DNA of 64,000 nucleotides from Paracoccaceae bacterium (GTDB lineage: Bacteria > Pseudomonadota > Alphaproteobacteria > Rhodobacterales > Rhodobacteraceae): the NCBI GenBank assembly GCA_027489375.1, contig JAIXZW010000007.1:270940-334939 (forward strand), written 5' to 3'. Of this stretch, positions 16,084 to 24,396 are shown piece after piece (positions within the stretch are counted from its first letter, which is position 1; every line of letters starts with the position of its first letter). The notes beneath the pieces were generated by a model. The model did no database searches, was not told where the DNA came from, and was given only the letters and a program-made list of their open reading frames with translations. The translations under genes were made by a program, and so were the position numbers.

Positions 16084-16617
16084 TCAGAAGATCAGCCCGT
16101 CATAAAGGCCAAAGGCCCCATCCCGCGACGCAAGGCGCTGCGACTGGCCAAGGTCGGCAGCATAAGCCGCAACCGCGTTATAGGTTCCCGGCCCGAAGGA
16201 ACCGTCGATCCCGCCGTAGTAATAGCCCTGCGCGGCAAGGCGGCGCTGGATGGCGCGGCGTTCGGACAGGCTGTAGCTGTTGAAGGCCTGCGCGGCGGCG
16301 GTGCGATAGACGCTGGTCGAATAGGTCTGGCGCGGCTGGTAGACCGGCTCTTCGTAATAGCGCGGCTGGGTATAGACCGCGCGCGGCGGCTGGTAGACGG
16401 GCGGCTGATAGACCGGCTGTTGCTGGTAGACGGGCCGGTTGCGCGGCGGCAGGATGCCATAGTCGCGCAGCACCGTGCCAAGCACGACGGTACCGACGAC
16501 ACCTTTCAGCACATCCTGTTCGCGCTGGTCCCACGCCTTGGCAGGCGCGGCAAGGCCGAGGGCGAGCGAAAGCGCCGTCACGGCGCTGATGGCGGTGTTC
16601 TTGACAGTGGGCAGCAT
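16084..16617 (-). CDS. Secreted protein with PVYQP-rich linker and peptidoglycan-binding-like domain
   Basis: A 177-residue exported protein. Signal peptide about 1-28 (ISAVTALSLALGLAAPAKA). After a short helical segment comes a Pro/Tyr/Gln-rich linker with repeats PVYQQQ, PVYQPP, PVYQPP, PVYQPR (about 62-98). The C-terminal domain (LSERRAIQRRLAAQGYYYGG, then IDGSFGPGTYNAVAAYA) has the pattern of peptidoglycan_binding_1 domains. Such a protein would sit in the periplasm attached to the wall. The precise role is unknown. AGGAGTTT before the ATG is a good ribosome-binding site. Confidence 0.8.
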   Translation of the reverse strand: MLPTVKNTAISAVTALSLALGLAAPAKAWDQREQDVLKGVVGTVVLGTVLRDYGILPPRNRPVYQQQPVYQPPVYQPPRAVYTQPRYYEEPVYQPRQTYSTSVYRTAAAQAFNSYSLSERRAIQRRLAAQGYYYGGIDGSFGPGTYNAVAAYAADLGQSQRLASRDGAFGLYDGLIF

Positions 16618-16742
16618 GTCAAACTCCTGTTCTGATTTCGGGGGCGGTGTTTCGCCTTGCCACCAACATGGGACCGACCGCCGCGCTAGGCAAAATCAGG
16701 CGCTTGCTATCGGATAACATCAGGAAAATCAGCAGCTTGACC

Positions 16743-16772
16743 AAAAGGAAAAGGGGGCCTTGCGGCCCCCTT
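16743..16772 (-). terminator. Terminator of gabD
   Basis: On the minus strand AAGGGGGCC-GCAA-GGCCCCCTT is followed by TTCCTTTT, 20 bases beyond the gabD stop. This is a standard rho-independent terminator. Confidence 0.85.
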
Positions 16773-16792
16773 CCCCCGTTCTGTGCCTCGCG

Positions 16793-18271
16793 TCAGACGC
16801 TCAGGCAGATGTATTTCATCTCGAGATAGTCTTCCATGCCGTGGTGGCTGCCCTCGCGTCCCAGACCCGATTGCTTGACCCCGCCGAAGGGCGCGACCTC
16901 GGTCGAGATCAGGCCGGTGTTGACGCCGACCATGCCGTATTCCAGCGCCTCTTGCACCCGCGTGATCCGCCCGATGTCGCGGGCGAAGAAATACGAGGCG
17001 AGGCCGAAGATCGTGGCATTGGCCAGTTCGATCACTTCCTCTTCCGTCTCGAACTTGAACAGCGGGGCGAGCGGGCCGAAGGTTTCCTCGTTCGTCACCA
17101 GCATGTCGGTGGTGACGCCCGTCATGATGGTCGGTTCAAAGAACGACCCGCCCAGCGCGTGGCGCTTGCCGCCGGTTTCGATCCTGGCACCCTTCTTGAT
17201 CGCGTCGGCGATATGCTCTTCGACCTTGACCACGGCCTTGTCGTTGATCAGCGGACCGAAGGTCACATCTTCCGACAGGCCATCGCCCACCTTGGTCTTG
17301 GCCACCGCTTCCGCCAGTTTCTTGGCAAAGGCGTCATAGACGCCTGCCTGCACGTAGATGCGGTTGGCGCAGACGCAGGTCTGGCCGTTGTTGCGGAATT
17401 TCGAGATCATCGCGCCCGCCACGGCGGCGTCCAGATCGGCGTCGTCGAAAACGATGAAGGGGGCGTTGCCGCCAAGCTCCATCGAGCATTTCATCACCTG
17501 ATCGGCGGCCTGACGCAGCAGGATACGGCCCACTTCGGTCGATCCGGTGAAGGTCAGTTTCCGCACGGCGTGGTTTTCGCAGAATTCCTTGCCGATGTCC
17601 GACGAGCGGACCGAGGTGATGACCGAGAAGATGCCCGCCGGAAGCCCCGCACGTTCGCCGAGCAGCGCCATCGCAAGCGCCGAAAGCGGGGTTTCGGCGG
17701 CAGGACGTGCCACGAAACCGCAGCCCGCAGCCAGCGCGGGGCCGACCTTGCGGGCGATCATCGCGTTGGGGAAGTTCCACGGGGTGATCGACCCCACCAC
17801 GCCGATGGGCTGCTTGATGACCGTGATGCGCTTGTCGCGCTGGTGGCCGGGGATGGTTTCGCCGTAGACGCGCTTGGCTTCTTCGCCGAACCATTCGATG
17901 AAGGATGCGCCATAGGCGATTTCGCCCTTGGCTTCGGCCAGCGGTTTGCCCATTTCGGCGGTCAGGATTTTGCCGAGGTCGTCCTGATTGGCCATCATCA
18001 GGTCATACCACTTGCGCAGGACGGCGGCGCGTTCCTTGCCGGTGCGCGCGGCCCAGTCCTTCATCGCGGCTTGGGCGGCGGCGATGGCGCGGGCGGTTTC
18101 GGCCCGGCCAAGGTTCGGCAGGCGGCAGATCACGTCGCCTCGGGCGGGGTTCGTCACCTCGAAAGTGGTGCCATCATCGGCGTCGATCCATTGGCCCGCG
18201 ACATAGGCTTTCGTCACGAGCAGCGAGGGGTCTTTCAAAAGCGACGCAAGGTTGGTGACGGAATCGAGCAT
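16793..18271 (-). CDS. gabD: Succinate-semialdehyde dehydrogenase
   Basis: A 492-residue aldehyde dehydrogenase of the GabD group, which oxidises succinate semialdehyde to succinate in GABA catabolism. The general base is E265 in MELGGNAPF and the nucleophile C299 in [11 protein letters not shown], the double-cysteine form of GabD. The usual cofactor-contacting lysine before PA...TP is arginine here (VARPAAETP, about 187-195), a conservative change. The ATG at 18271 has GGAGG seven bases upstream; a TTG 15 bases earlier is less likely. No GABA transaminase lies nearby. It is divergent from the alpha/beta hydrolase gene. Confidence 0.92.
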   Translation of the reverse strand: MLDSVTNLASLLKDPSLLVTKAYVAGQWIDADDGTTFEVTNPARGDVICRLPNLGRAETARAIAAAQAAMKDWAARTGKERAAVLRKWYDLMMANQDDLGKILTAEMGKPLAEAKGEIAYGASFIEWFGEEAKRVYGETIPGHQRDKRITVIKQPIGVVGSITPWNFPNAMIARKVGPALAAGCGFVARPAAETPLSALAMALLGERAGLPAGIFSVITSVRSSDIGKEFCENHAVRKLTFTGSTEVGRILLRQAADQVMKCSMELGGNAPFIVFDDADLDAAVAGAMISKFRNNGQTCVCANRIYVQAGVYDAFAKKLAEAVAKTKVGDGLSEDVTFGPLINDKAVVKVEEHIADAIKKGARIETGGKRHALGGSFFEPTIMTGVTTDMLVTNEETFGPLAPLFKFETEEEVIELANATIFGLASYFFARDIGRITRVQEALEYGMVGVNTGLISTEVAPFGGVKQSGLGREGSHHGMEDYLEMKYICLSV

Positions 18272-18375
18272 GTGGGCCTCCAGCAATTCGGGTTAAAGAT
18301 GGATTGCACCACCGGCAGGGCTTGTCCAGTTCCACCGATGCACGCAGCACAAATTTGATCAAAAAGGCATAGCCC

Positions 18376-19155
18376 ATGTCTCTGGACGATGATTACGCCA
18401 ACGGCGCCTACATCAAGGGCGGGGATGCCTATCTCGCCCGCTGGCAGCGGCAGGCGCAGGCCTTCCGCGAGGTGATGGGACCAAGGGCGCAACTTGGCTT
18501 GCCCTATGGTGCGGGAGAGCGGCAGGCGATGGATATCTTCCTGCCGGACAGTCCGCCCAAGGGGATGCTCGTCTTCATCCACGGGGGCTACTGGATCGAA
18601 GGAAATCGGGATCTCTGGTCACATCTCGCCGCCGGAGCCACGGCGCGCGGCTGGGCCTGCGCCCTGCCCTCCTACACCCTTGCCCCCGCTGCCCGCATCC
18701 GCGACATGACCGTCGAAATCGCAAATGCCGTAACCAAGGCCGCCGCGATGGTCGCCGGACCGACCGTTGTCACCGGCCATTCGGCGGGCGGACACCTTGC
18801 CGCCCGCATGGGTTGCGCCGACCTTTCGCTGCCCGTGGCGCGGGTCGTTCCCATTGCACCGCTCGCCGATCTTGCCCCGCTCATGCAAACTGGCATGAAC
18901 GAAAAGCTGAAACTGGACGAAGCCGAATGCGCCTCGGACTCCCCCGCGCGCCTGAAACTCCGCACAGGCACGACCGCGCATGTCTGGGTCGGGGCGCAGG
19001 AACGGCCCGCCTTCCTGTGGCACGCGCGGCTTCTGTCGGAACGTTGGGACTGCCCTTGGACGCCCGAGACGGGGCGGCACCATTTCGACATCATCGACGG
19101 GCTGACCGACCCTCTGTCGCCACTGATGGACGTTTGTCTGGACGGGTTGGCATAG
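18376..19155 (+). CDS. Alpha/beta hydrolase, kynurenine-formamidase-like esterase
   Basis: A 259-residue alpha/beta hydrolase. It has the oxyanion motif HGGYW (69-73) typical of the hormone-sensitive-lipase/arylformamidase group, nucleophile S136 in GHSAGG (134-139) and a likely catalytic histidine in GRHHFDIIDGL near the C terminus. HGGYW with GHSAGGHLAA is frequent in bacterial KynB-like or esterase proteins, but no tryptophan-catabolic gene adjoins, so the substrate is open. It has no signal peptide. Twin palindromes follow its stop immediately. Confidence 0.85.
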   Translation: MSLDDDYANGAYIKGGDAYLARWQRQAQAFREVMGPRAQLGLPYGAGERQAMDIFLPDSPPKGMLVFIHGGYWIEGNRDLWSHLAAGATARGWACALPSYTLAPAARIRDMTVEIANAVTKAAAMVAGPTVVTGHSAGGHLAARMGCADLSLPVARVVPIAPLADLAPLMQTGMNEKLKLDEAECASDSPARLKLRTGTTAHVWVGAQERPAFLWHARLLSERWDCPWTPETGRHHFDIIDGLTDPLSPLMDVCLDGLA

Positions 19156-19156
19156 C

Positions 19157-19202
19157 GCAAAATCCTTCGAAGGATTTTGCAAATTTCCTCGAAGAAATTT
19201 GC
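19157..19202. repeat. Twin hairpin, family B-like
   Basis: Two AT-rich palindromes share a GC: GCAAAATCCTTC/GAAGGATTTTGC (19157-19180, perfect 12-bp arms) and GCAAATTTC/GAAATTTGC around CTCGAA (19179-19202). They fill the space between the convergent hydrolase and coiled-coil genes and may terminate both. The design, successive A/T-stemmed hairpins with different arm sequences, recalls the four-hairpin modules at 25746 and 31970, but the loops differ (TCGA). Confidence 0.7.
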
Positions 19203-19206
19203 CCGT

Positions 19207-19536
19207 TCAGTTCGATGCGTGCATCCGCTCGATATAGGCGCGCATCTCTTCCGCCTCGTGCCGCGCATCGCGCAAGCCTTCCATCGCCGCGCGCAGCTCG
19301 GCCTCGGTCTGGGCGATCTGGTTCATCAACTCCGCCTCGCGCTGCTCGAGATACAGGATCGCCTGATCCCGTGTCTCTTCTGCCTCGTGCAGCGATTGCG
19401 CCAGACGGTCCATTTCCGCCACATCGCCCCCCGCCACGCGGGTGAAGCGGTGTAGCAGCCAATAGGCGAACCACCCCATCGCAAAGGCAGCCAGAAGGAT
19501 GATCGCGGTCGCGGCGATGAATTCGGTGCGGTTCAT
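19207..19536 (-). CDS. Membrane-anchored coiled-coil protein
   Basis: A 109-residue protein with one N-terminal membrane helix (AATAIILLAAFAMGWFAYWLL, about 8-28) followed by an unbroken charged helix from about 38 to 105 with heptad character (EAEETRDQAILYLEQREAEL, MNQIAQTEAELRAAM). I do not recognise a named family. It begins 22 bases after the stop of the double-OmpA gene and has AAGAGTGA upstream, so the two are probably one operon. A structural or scaffold role at the inner membrane is plausible. Confidence 0.7.
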   Translation of the reverse strand: MNRTEFIAATAIILLAAFAMGWFAYWLLHRFTRVAGGDVAEMDRLAQSLHEAEETRDQAILYLEQREAELMNQIAQTEAELRAAMEGLRDARHEAEEMRAYIERMHASN

Positions 19537-19557
19537 GATGTCACTCTTATCGGCACG

Positions 19558-21981
19558 TCAGTTATTCGCGGGGCGCGGCTTCGGACGCAAGGTCTTTTCC
19601 TTGGGTGCAAGCGAAGGACTGTTATCGGATGAAAAATCCGGCCCAGTGGCACTGACTGAAGCGGCGCCCGTCGCAGACGCATCGGGGGCACCGACCAGAT
19701 TGAATTCGATCCGGCGATTTGCTTCGCGGCCCTCTTCGGTCCCGTTGTCGGCGATTGGCTTTTCTTCGCCGTAACCGACAGCCTTGATCACCGACACATC
19801 GACACCCTCGCGCTTCATCGCAACAAGAACGGCCTTCGCGCGATCTTCGGAAAGTCGCTGGTTTCCGCCCTCGGAGCCTTGGCTGTCGGTATATCCGGCA
19901 ACCTCGATCGGAACACCGGGGCACTTTTTCAGCAACACGGCAAGGGCGCTGATCAAACCCTCGGATGCCGCAGAAATCTCGGCCTTGCCCGGTTCGAAAC
20001 CGATCTTCTGAACTTTCAGAAGGGTTGTCACATCGGCAATGCAGGCTTCAGGCGTCGCCGGCTCACCAAGCGCCTTGACCACCGTGCCGCGGATCACGGG
20101 ACCCGAGGCAGCGTCCAACGCCCCGCCCTGCGGTACAGCGGCATCCGGCTCTTCACCGACAAGATGGAATTCGATCCTGCGGTTCGCCTCACGTCCCTCA
20201 TCGGTTCCGTTATCCGCAATGGGGCGTTCCTCGCCGTAACCTATGGCGGTCATTTCGGACACATCGACCCGCCGCCCCTGAAGCGCAACCAGCACCGCCT
20301 CGGCCCGGGCCTGTGACAGCGCCTTGTTGCCATCCTCACTGCCTTGGGCGTCGGTGTGACCCGATATCTCCATCGGCAGCGCCTCGCACTGCTCCAGCGC
20401 CTGCGCCATTGCCGCCATCAGACCGGCCGCCGACCCGTCGATTTCCGCCGAGCCGGGTTCGAAAGTGATTTTCTGCTTGGCCACCAGCGCATTGACCCGT
20501 TCCACGCATTCCTGCGGCGTCGGCAAAGCGGCCAGCGGATCGAACTTTTCGTCATAGCGGACGGAAACCTTGAAGGTCTGCCCCTTGCCAAGCTTGTTCG
20601 ACAGGATCTGGCTGATGCGGTCCTTAGCCCCCTGCCGCCCGCTGACGCCCGAGATTTCGACAAGATCGGCACGGACCGACAGTCTGCCGTCGTGCAGTTG
20701 CGACAACGCTTCCAGCCCCGCCAGAACCCGCACCGGCCACCCTTGCGGCAGATCGGGGTCAATCCGTGTCGCCGTATAGACCTTGTCCGAACCGAACTGC
20801 GCCTTGGCGAAATTGTCCACCGCCTTGCGTTGCATCGCATCCGACACGCGCCCACGCAATTCCACCTTGCCCGTCTCGGCAAGCACGGCAGTGAATTCGG
20901 CCGGTCCCGCAGGGGCGGCGTCCGCCTTCTTCGGCAACCTCGCATCGAGCGAAAAGACATCCGGCAAAGCCGTCTGCAACTCGCCGACAACGCGGTCGAA
21001 CACCTCTTGCGGCGTGTCCTCAACCGCGACGAGCGAAACATCAGCATCCGAGAAGGTGACTGTGCCCGCCCCAAGCGCCGCAACCGCGCCGATCCCCGCT
21101 TCGGCTGCATCGGCCCAGCTTGGCGTGGGCACGCCAAGCCCGATGATGCAATTGGCCTTGCCCTCGACACCGGCGGCCGCGGCCGCGGACAGGATACGGT
21201 TCCGCGCCGCTTCGGTATCGGCCGAGCAGGCGTCGAAGCGTGCACCCTCGGCGTCTTTGACGAAACGCAGGGTGAATGGCGTAAGCACCGGGCGCGGGGC
21301 CGAGATGTCGATCTGGATGGCAAGCCCCTGCGGCTTTTGGCGGGCAAGTTCGGATTCCAGACGGCGCTTCTCGGCCTCGCTCGACGCGATGGCAGTGACG
21401 GATACGCCGTCCGAAGCGACCGATATCTTCGATCTTGGCAAGAGTTTCAGCGCGACGATTCCGAAGTCAAAGGCGGCTTGCCACCCCTCCGGCGGCGGAA
21501 AGGCCGAGCTTTCCAGCATATCCGTGACCGGCACGCCCCCCGAAATGTCGGAAGCAGCGGTGGACAGCACGACTTTGGCTCCCCCCGCAGGCAACAGCCC
21601 GATCAACTGGATGCCATCGTCATTGCGCAGCATCTCGACCGAAAAGCGCGGCGCGTCGAGTTCGCGCGCAGGCGTCACCGAAATGCGATCACGGATACGG
21701 CTGGAATCGATCTGACCGCTGATGACCTTCAACAGCCGGAAACGCGCCGCCTCCGTCGGTGCCGTGCCGTACAGGTAGACAAGCATCCCGTCGGGTTCGA
21801 TCGTGGCCCAATCCAGATCCTGCGATTCGATCTTCGCGGTCAGCGCACGGTCCGACATTGCCTCGACAGCAAGCGCGGCCCCCCACGAGACGAGGACGGC
21901 GACCACACCCGCAACGGCAAAGGCCATGACTGCGAGCGCGCCTTGCGAAAACCGGGAAAAAAACAAGGCAAATCGGGGCAT
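19558..21981 (-). CDS. OmpA-family protein with two C-terminal OmpA domains
   Basis: An 807-residue envelope protein. One N-terminal membrane helix (ALAVMAFAVAGVVAVLVSWGAAL, about 15-37) is followed by BON-like segments (about 45-105 and further repeats). Two OmpA peptidoglycan-binding domains end it, near 500-615 and 640-770. Both carry a TD-x-Q-GSE-x-GN core (SGHTDAQGSEDGN; AGYTDSQGSEGGN) and the repeated tail GYGEE-x-PIADNGT-x-EGREANRRIEF. The duplication is recent enough to leave near-identical stretches. It likely tethers the inner membrane to peptidoglycan. It is upstream of, and probably cotranscribed with, the coiled-coil gene. Confidence 0.88.
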   Translation of the reverse strand: MPRFALFFSRFSQGALAVMAFAVAGVVAVLVSWGAALAVEAMSDRALTAKIESQDLDWATIEPDGMLVYLYGTAPTEAARFRLLKVISGQIDSSRIRDRISVTPARELDAPRFSVEMLRNDDGIQLIGLLPAGGAKVVLSTAASDISGGVPVTDMLESSAFPPPEGWQAAFDFGIVALKLLPRSKISVASDGVSVTAIASSEAEKRRLESELARQKPQGLAIQIDISAPRPVLTPFTLRFVKDAEGARFDACSADTEAARNRILSAAAAAGVEGKANCIIGLGVPTPSWADAAEAGIGAVAALGAGTVTFSDADVSLVAVEDTPQEVFDRVVGELQTALPDVFSLDARLPKKADAAPAGPAEFTAVLAETGKVELRGRVSDAMQRKAVDNFAKAQFGSDKVYTATRIDPDLPQGWPVRVLAGLEALSQLHDGRLSVRADLVEISGVSGRQGAKDRISQILSNKLGKGQTFKVSVRYDEKFDPLAALPTPQECVERVNALVAKQKITFEPGSAEIDGSAAGLMAAMAQALEQCEALPMEISGHTDAQGSEDGNKALSQARAEAVLVALQGRRVDVSEMTAIGYGEERPIADNGTDEGREANRRIEFHLVGEEPDAAVPQGGALDAASGPVIRGTVVKALGEPATPEACIADVTTLLKVQKIGFEPGKAEISAASEGLISALAVLLKKCPGVPIEVAGYTDSQGSEGGNQRLSEDRAKAVLVAMKREGVDVSVIKAVGYGEEKPIADNGTEEGREANRRIEFNLVGAPDASATGAASVSATGPDFSSDNSPSLAPKEKTLRPKPRPANN

Positions 21982-22060
21982 AGGGCGGCTTTCGCTTTTC
22001 TGTCGGGGCGGCGATTCTTGCAGCCTTGCGATGCTTAAGGCCCGAACCCCCGCCGATCAA

Positions 22061-23026
22061 TCAAACCAGCGCCGCAACGGCAAGAAACAGCGCAGCGATC
22101 AGGCCCGCGTCACGATTGGAACGGAAGACTTTCAGACAGAGGGCAGGGTTTCCCGTATCGAGCCGCCGCAACTGTCCCTGCAAATGCCAGCCGAATGCCC
22201 AGACGCCGCAGAGCGCGACGACCAGTTTGACAGGTTCGTTCTGCGGCAGGAGGGTGATGAGAACCGCCCCCGTCATCAAGGCCACCGCCAGCACCAGAAA
22301 CAGCGCGAGCCACCGCCCCGTCGCAGCCCCGAACAGGCGCGCCGTGGATTTCACCCCGATCAGCGCATCGTCGTCCTTGTCCTGATGCGCATAGATCGTG
22401 TCATAGAACAGCGTCCAGGCGATGCCCGACGCGTAAAGCATGATCGCCCCCCAACCGACTTCGCCGGAATGCGCCGCCCACAGCAGCACCGCCCCCCAGT
22501 TGAACGCCAGCCCAAGGAACATCTGCGGCCACCACGTGAACCGCTTGGCAAAGGGATAGACCGCCACCAGCGCCAGCGAGGCGATACCCAAGCCGACCGC
22601 CAGCCAGTTGTAGCTGAACAGGATCAACGCCGCCAAAAGCGCCTGCGCCACCATCCAGACCACGGCCCCCTTCACCGTGACCTGTCCCGAAGGCAGCGGG
22701 CGGCTTTTCGTGCGCGCCACGGCGGCATCGAAGTCGCGGTCGGTGATGTCATTCCACGTGCACCCCGCCCCGCGCATCAGAAAGGCCCCGATGGCGGTCG
22801 ACGCGAATAGCCAGACATCCCAGGCGCTGAACCCGCCCGTTTCCAGCGCGGCAAGCGCGATGGCCCACCAGCAGGGGAACAGCAAGAGCCACGTGCCGAT
22901 CGGCCTGTCGGCACGGCTAAGGCGCAGATAGGGGCGCGTCGCGGCGGGGGCGTAGCGGTCCACCCAATTGTCCTTGGGCGCATCGGCTACGGTTCCAGCC
23001 TCTGGAATTCGGGTCGCGCTGGACAT
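22061..23026 (-). CDS. ubiA: 4-hydroxybenzoate polyprenyltransferase
   Basis: A 321-residue integral membrane prenyltransferase that attaches the polyprenyl tail to 4-hydroxybenzoate in ubiquinone synthesis. Both Asp-rich motifs are present: NDITDRDFD in GCTWNDITDRDFDAAV (about 95-110) and YDTIYAHQDKDDD (about 212-224). Eight or nine hydrophobic segments are visible and RLSRADRPIGTWLLL opens the conserved part at about 35. The start at 23026 fits the family. The divergent rsmE start is only 12 bases away, leaving no room for separate upstream promoters outside coding DNA. Confidence 0.95.
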   Translation of the reverse strand: MSSATRIPEAGTVADAPKDNWVDRYAPAATRPYLRLSRADRPIGTWLLLFPCWWAIALAALETGGFSAWDVWLFASTAIGAFLMRGAGCTWNDITDRDFDAAVARTKSRPLPSGQVTVKGAVVWMVAQALLAALILFSYNWLAVGLGIASLALVAVYPFAKRFTWWPQMFLGLAFNWGAVLLWAAHSGEVGWGAIMLYASGIAWTLFYDTIYAHQDKDDDALIGVKSTARLFGAATGRWLALFLVLAVALMTGAVLITLLPQNEPVKLVVALCGVWAFGWHLQGQLRRLDTGNPALCLKVFRSNRDAGLIAALFLAVAALV

Positions 23027-23038
23027 AGGGTGCCGCTC

Positions 23039-23764
23039 ATGTCTGATGCAAAGATACGCCTCTATGTAGAGCACCCCTTGGGGACGGGGCAAGCCGTGCC
23101 CCTGACCGCCGATCAGGCGCATTACCTTTTTGCGGTGATGCGTCTTGGCAAGGGGGCGGCTGTCCTGTTGTTCAACGGGCGGGACGGCGAATGGCGCGCC
23201 GAGGTGGCCGAGGCCGGAAAGCGCGGCGGCATCCTGATCTGCACAGACCAGACCCGCCCGCTGCAACTGCCGCCCGATCTCTGGCTTCTCTTCGCGCCGA
23301 TCAAAAAGGCCCGCACCGATTTCATCGTGGAAAAGGCGGCCGAGATGGGGGCGGCGCGGATCGTCCCCGTCCAGACCCGCCACACCAATTCCGAACGCAT
23401 CCGGCAGGACCGCCTGCAAGCCCATGCGGTCGAGGCCGCCGAACAATGCGGCGGCACCTTCGTGCCCGAAGTCGCCGACCTCCAGCACCTCGACAAACTC
23501 CTCGACACATGGCCCGAGGGTCGCCGCATCCTCTGGTGCGACGAAACCAAGGTCGGCGCGCAGGTTGCCCTGTCCGGCGCGACCTCTGGCCCTTGGGCCA
23601 TCCTGATCGGGCCGGAGGGCGGCTTTTCCGACACCGAACAGAAGCGTCTGCGCGCCATGCCGCAGGTTCTGCCCGTCAGCCTCGGCCCCCGCATCCTGCG
23701 CGCCGATACGGCGGCGGTGGCGGCGCTGACGCTCTGGCAAGCCAATCTCGGGGATTGGAATTGA
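23039..23764 (+). CDS. rsmE: 16S rRNA m3U1498 methyltransferase
   Basis: A 241-residue SPOUT methyltransferase that modifies U1498 of 16S rRNA. The N-terminal PUA-like part has LTADQAHYLFAVMRLGKG and NGRDGEWRAEV. The knot has LIGPEGGFSDTE (about 193-204) and LGPRILRADTA (about 222-232), the SAM-binding signatures of the family. The ATG at 23039 is 12 bases from the divergent ubiA ATG; a GTG nine bases upstream is in frame but less likely. Its TGA overlaps the TTG start of the next gene. Confidence 0.95.
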   Translation: MSDAKIRLYVEHPLGTGQAVPLTADQAHYLFAVMRLGKGAAVLLFNGRDGEWRAEVAEAGKRGGILICTDQTRPLQLPPDLWLLFAPIKKARTDFIVEKAAEMGAARIVPVQTRHTNSERIRQDRLQAHAVEAAEQCGGTFVPEVADLQHLDKLLDTWPEGRRILWCDETKVGAQVALSGATSGPWAILIGPEGGFSDTEQKRLRAMPQVLPVSLGPRILRADTAAVAALTLWQANLGDWN

Positions 23765-24309
23765 TCCGGGACGAAGCCGCCCTTTGGCTGCACCGCTGGC
23801 GCGAAGTGCTCGCGGCGGGCGGGGCCGTTCTTTTCGGGCTATGGGTCGCGTCGAAGGGGGGCTTCTTGCTCATGCCCGCGGGTCTGGCCATCGCTGCCGT
23901 GGCGGCCGGTCTTACCCTGCAAGCCTTCCGCCGGATGCGCTTTGCCCAAGCAACCGCAGCGCCCGGCATCGTCGAGGTCGACGAAGCGCAGATCGCCTAC
24001 CTGTCCGCCGAAGGCGGCGGCTTCGTCAGCCTGTCCGACCTCATGGAAATCCGCCTTCTCGCGCTGCGGGGCCGACGGTTCTGGCGTCTGCGCCAAGCCG
24101 ATGGCCAAGCCCTGCTCATCCCCGTCGACGCCGCAGGGGCCGACCAGCTTTTCGATGCCTTCACCGTCCTTCCCGGCATGGACAGCGCAGCCCTTGTCGC
24201 AGCCGTCGAAGGAAATGGCGCTTCCCGTGCTTCGCTTCCGGCACTGGACGGGATAAGCCATATCGTCTGGCAGCGTCCCGGCAAGGGGATTGCCACCCGA
24301 CAGCCTTAA
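23761..24309 (+). CDS. Hypothetical membrane protein between rsmE and gshA
   Basis: A 182-residue protein with a TTG start overlapping the rsmE stop (TTGA) and GGGGA upstream. Two hydrophobic stretches (VLAAGGAVLFGLWVASKGGFLL, about 17-38; AGLAIAAVAAGLTLQAF, about 41-57) form an N-terminal membrane hairpin. The rest is soluble, with VEVDEAQIAYLSAEGGG-like beta strands and FWRLRQADGQALLIPVDAAGADQLF, resembling a PH-like or DUF-type domain. I do not recognise it. The coupling to rsmE and the position before gshA suggest one transcript. Confidence 0.7.
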   Translation: MIRDEAALWLHRWREVLAAGGAVLFGLWVASKGGFLLMPAGLAIAAVAAGLTLQAFRRMRFAQATAAPGIVEVDEAQIAYLSAEGGGFVSLSDLMEIRLLALRGRRFWRLRQADGQALLIPVDAAGADQLFDAFTVLPGMDSAALVAAVEGNGASRASLPALDGISHIVWQRPGKGIATRQP

Positions 24310-24396
24310 CGACGTTCGCCCTCTTGACTTGCCCGCCGCGCCAAAGCACCTGTTTCATCCTGAACGACACCGTCAACTTTTTCCGGAGCGCCCTTC

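Noticed and set aside
16793..18271. gabD as a pseudogene because of the Lys-to-Arg change before PA...TP
   Set aside because: The catalytic C299 and E265 and the full length are intact, and arginine there is a conservative substitution.
16760..18358. 532-codon plus-strand frame opposite gabD
   Set aside because: Antisense to a clear aldehyde dehydrogenase; no motif in the plus translation.
20344..22038. 564-codon plus-strand frame opposite the double-OmpA gene
   Set aside because: It mirrors the real gene's codon bias and has no recognisable domain or ribosome-binding site.
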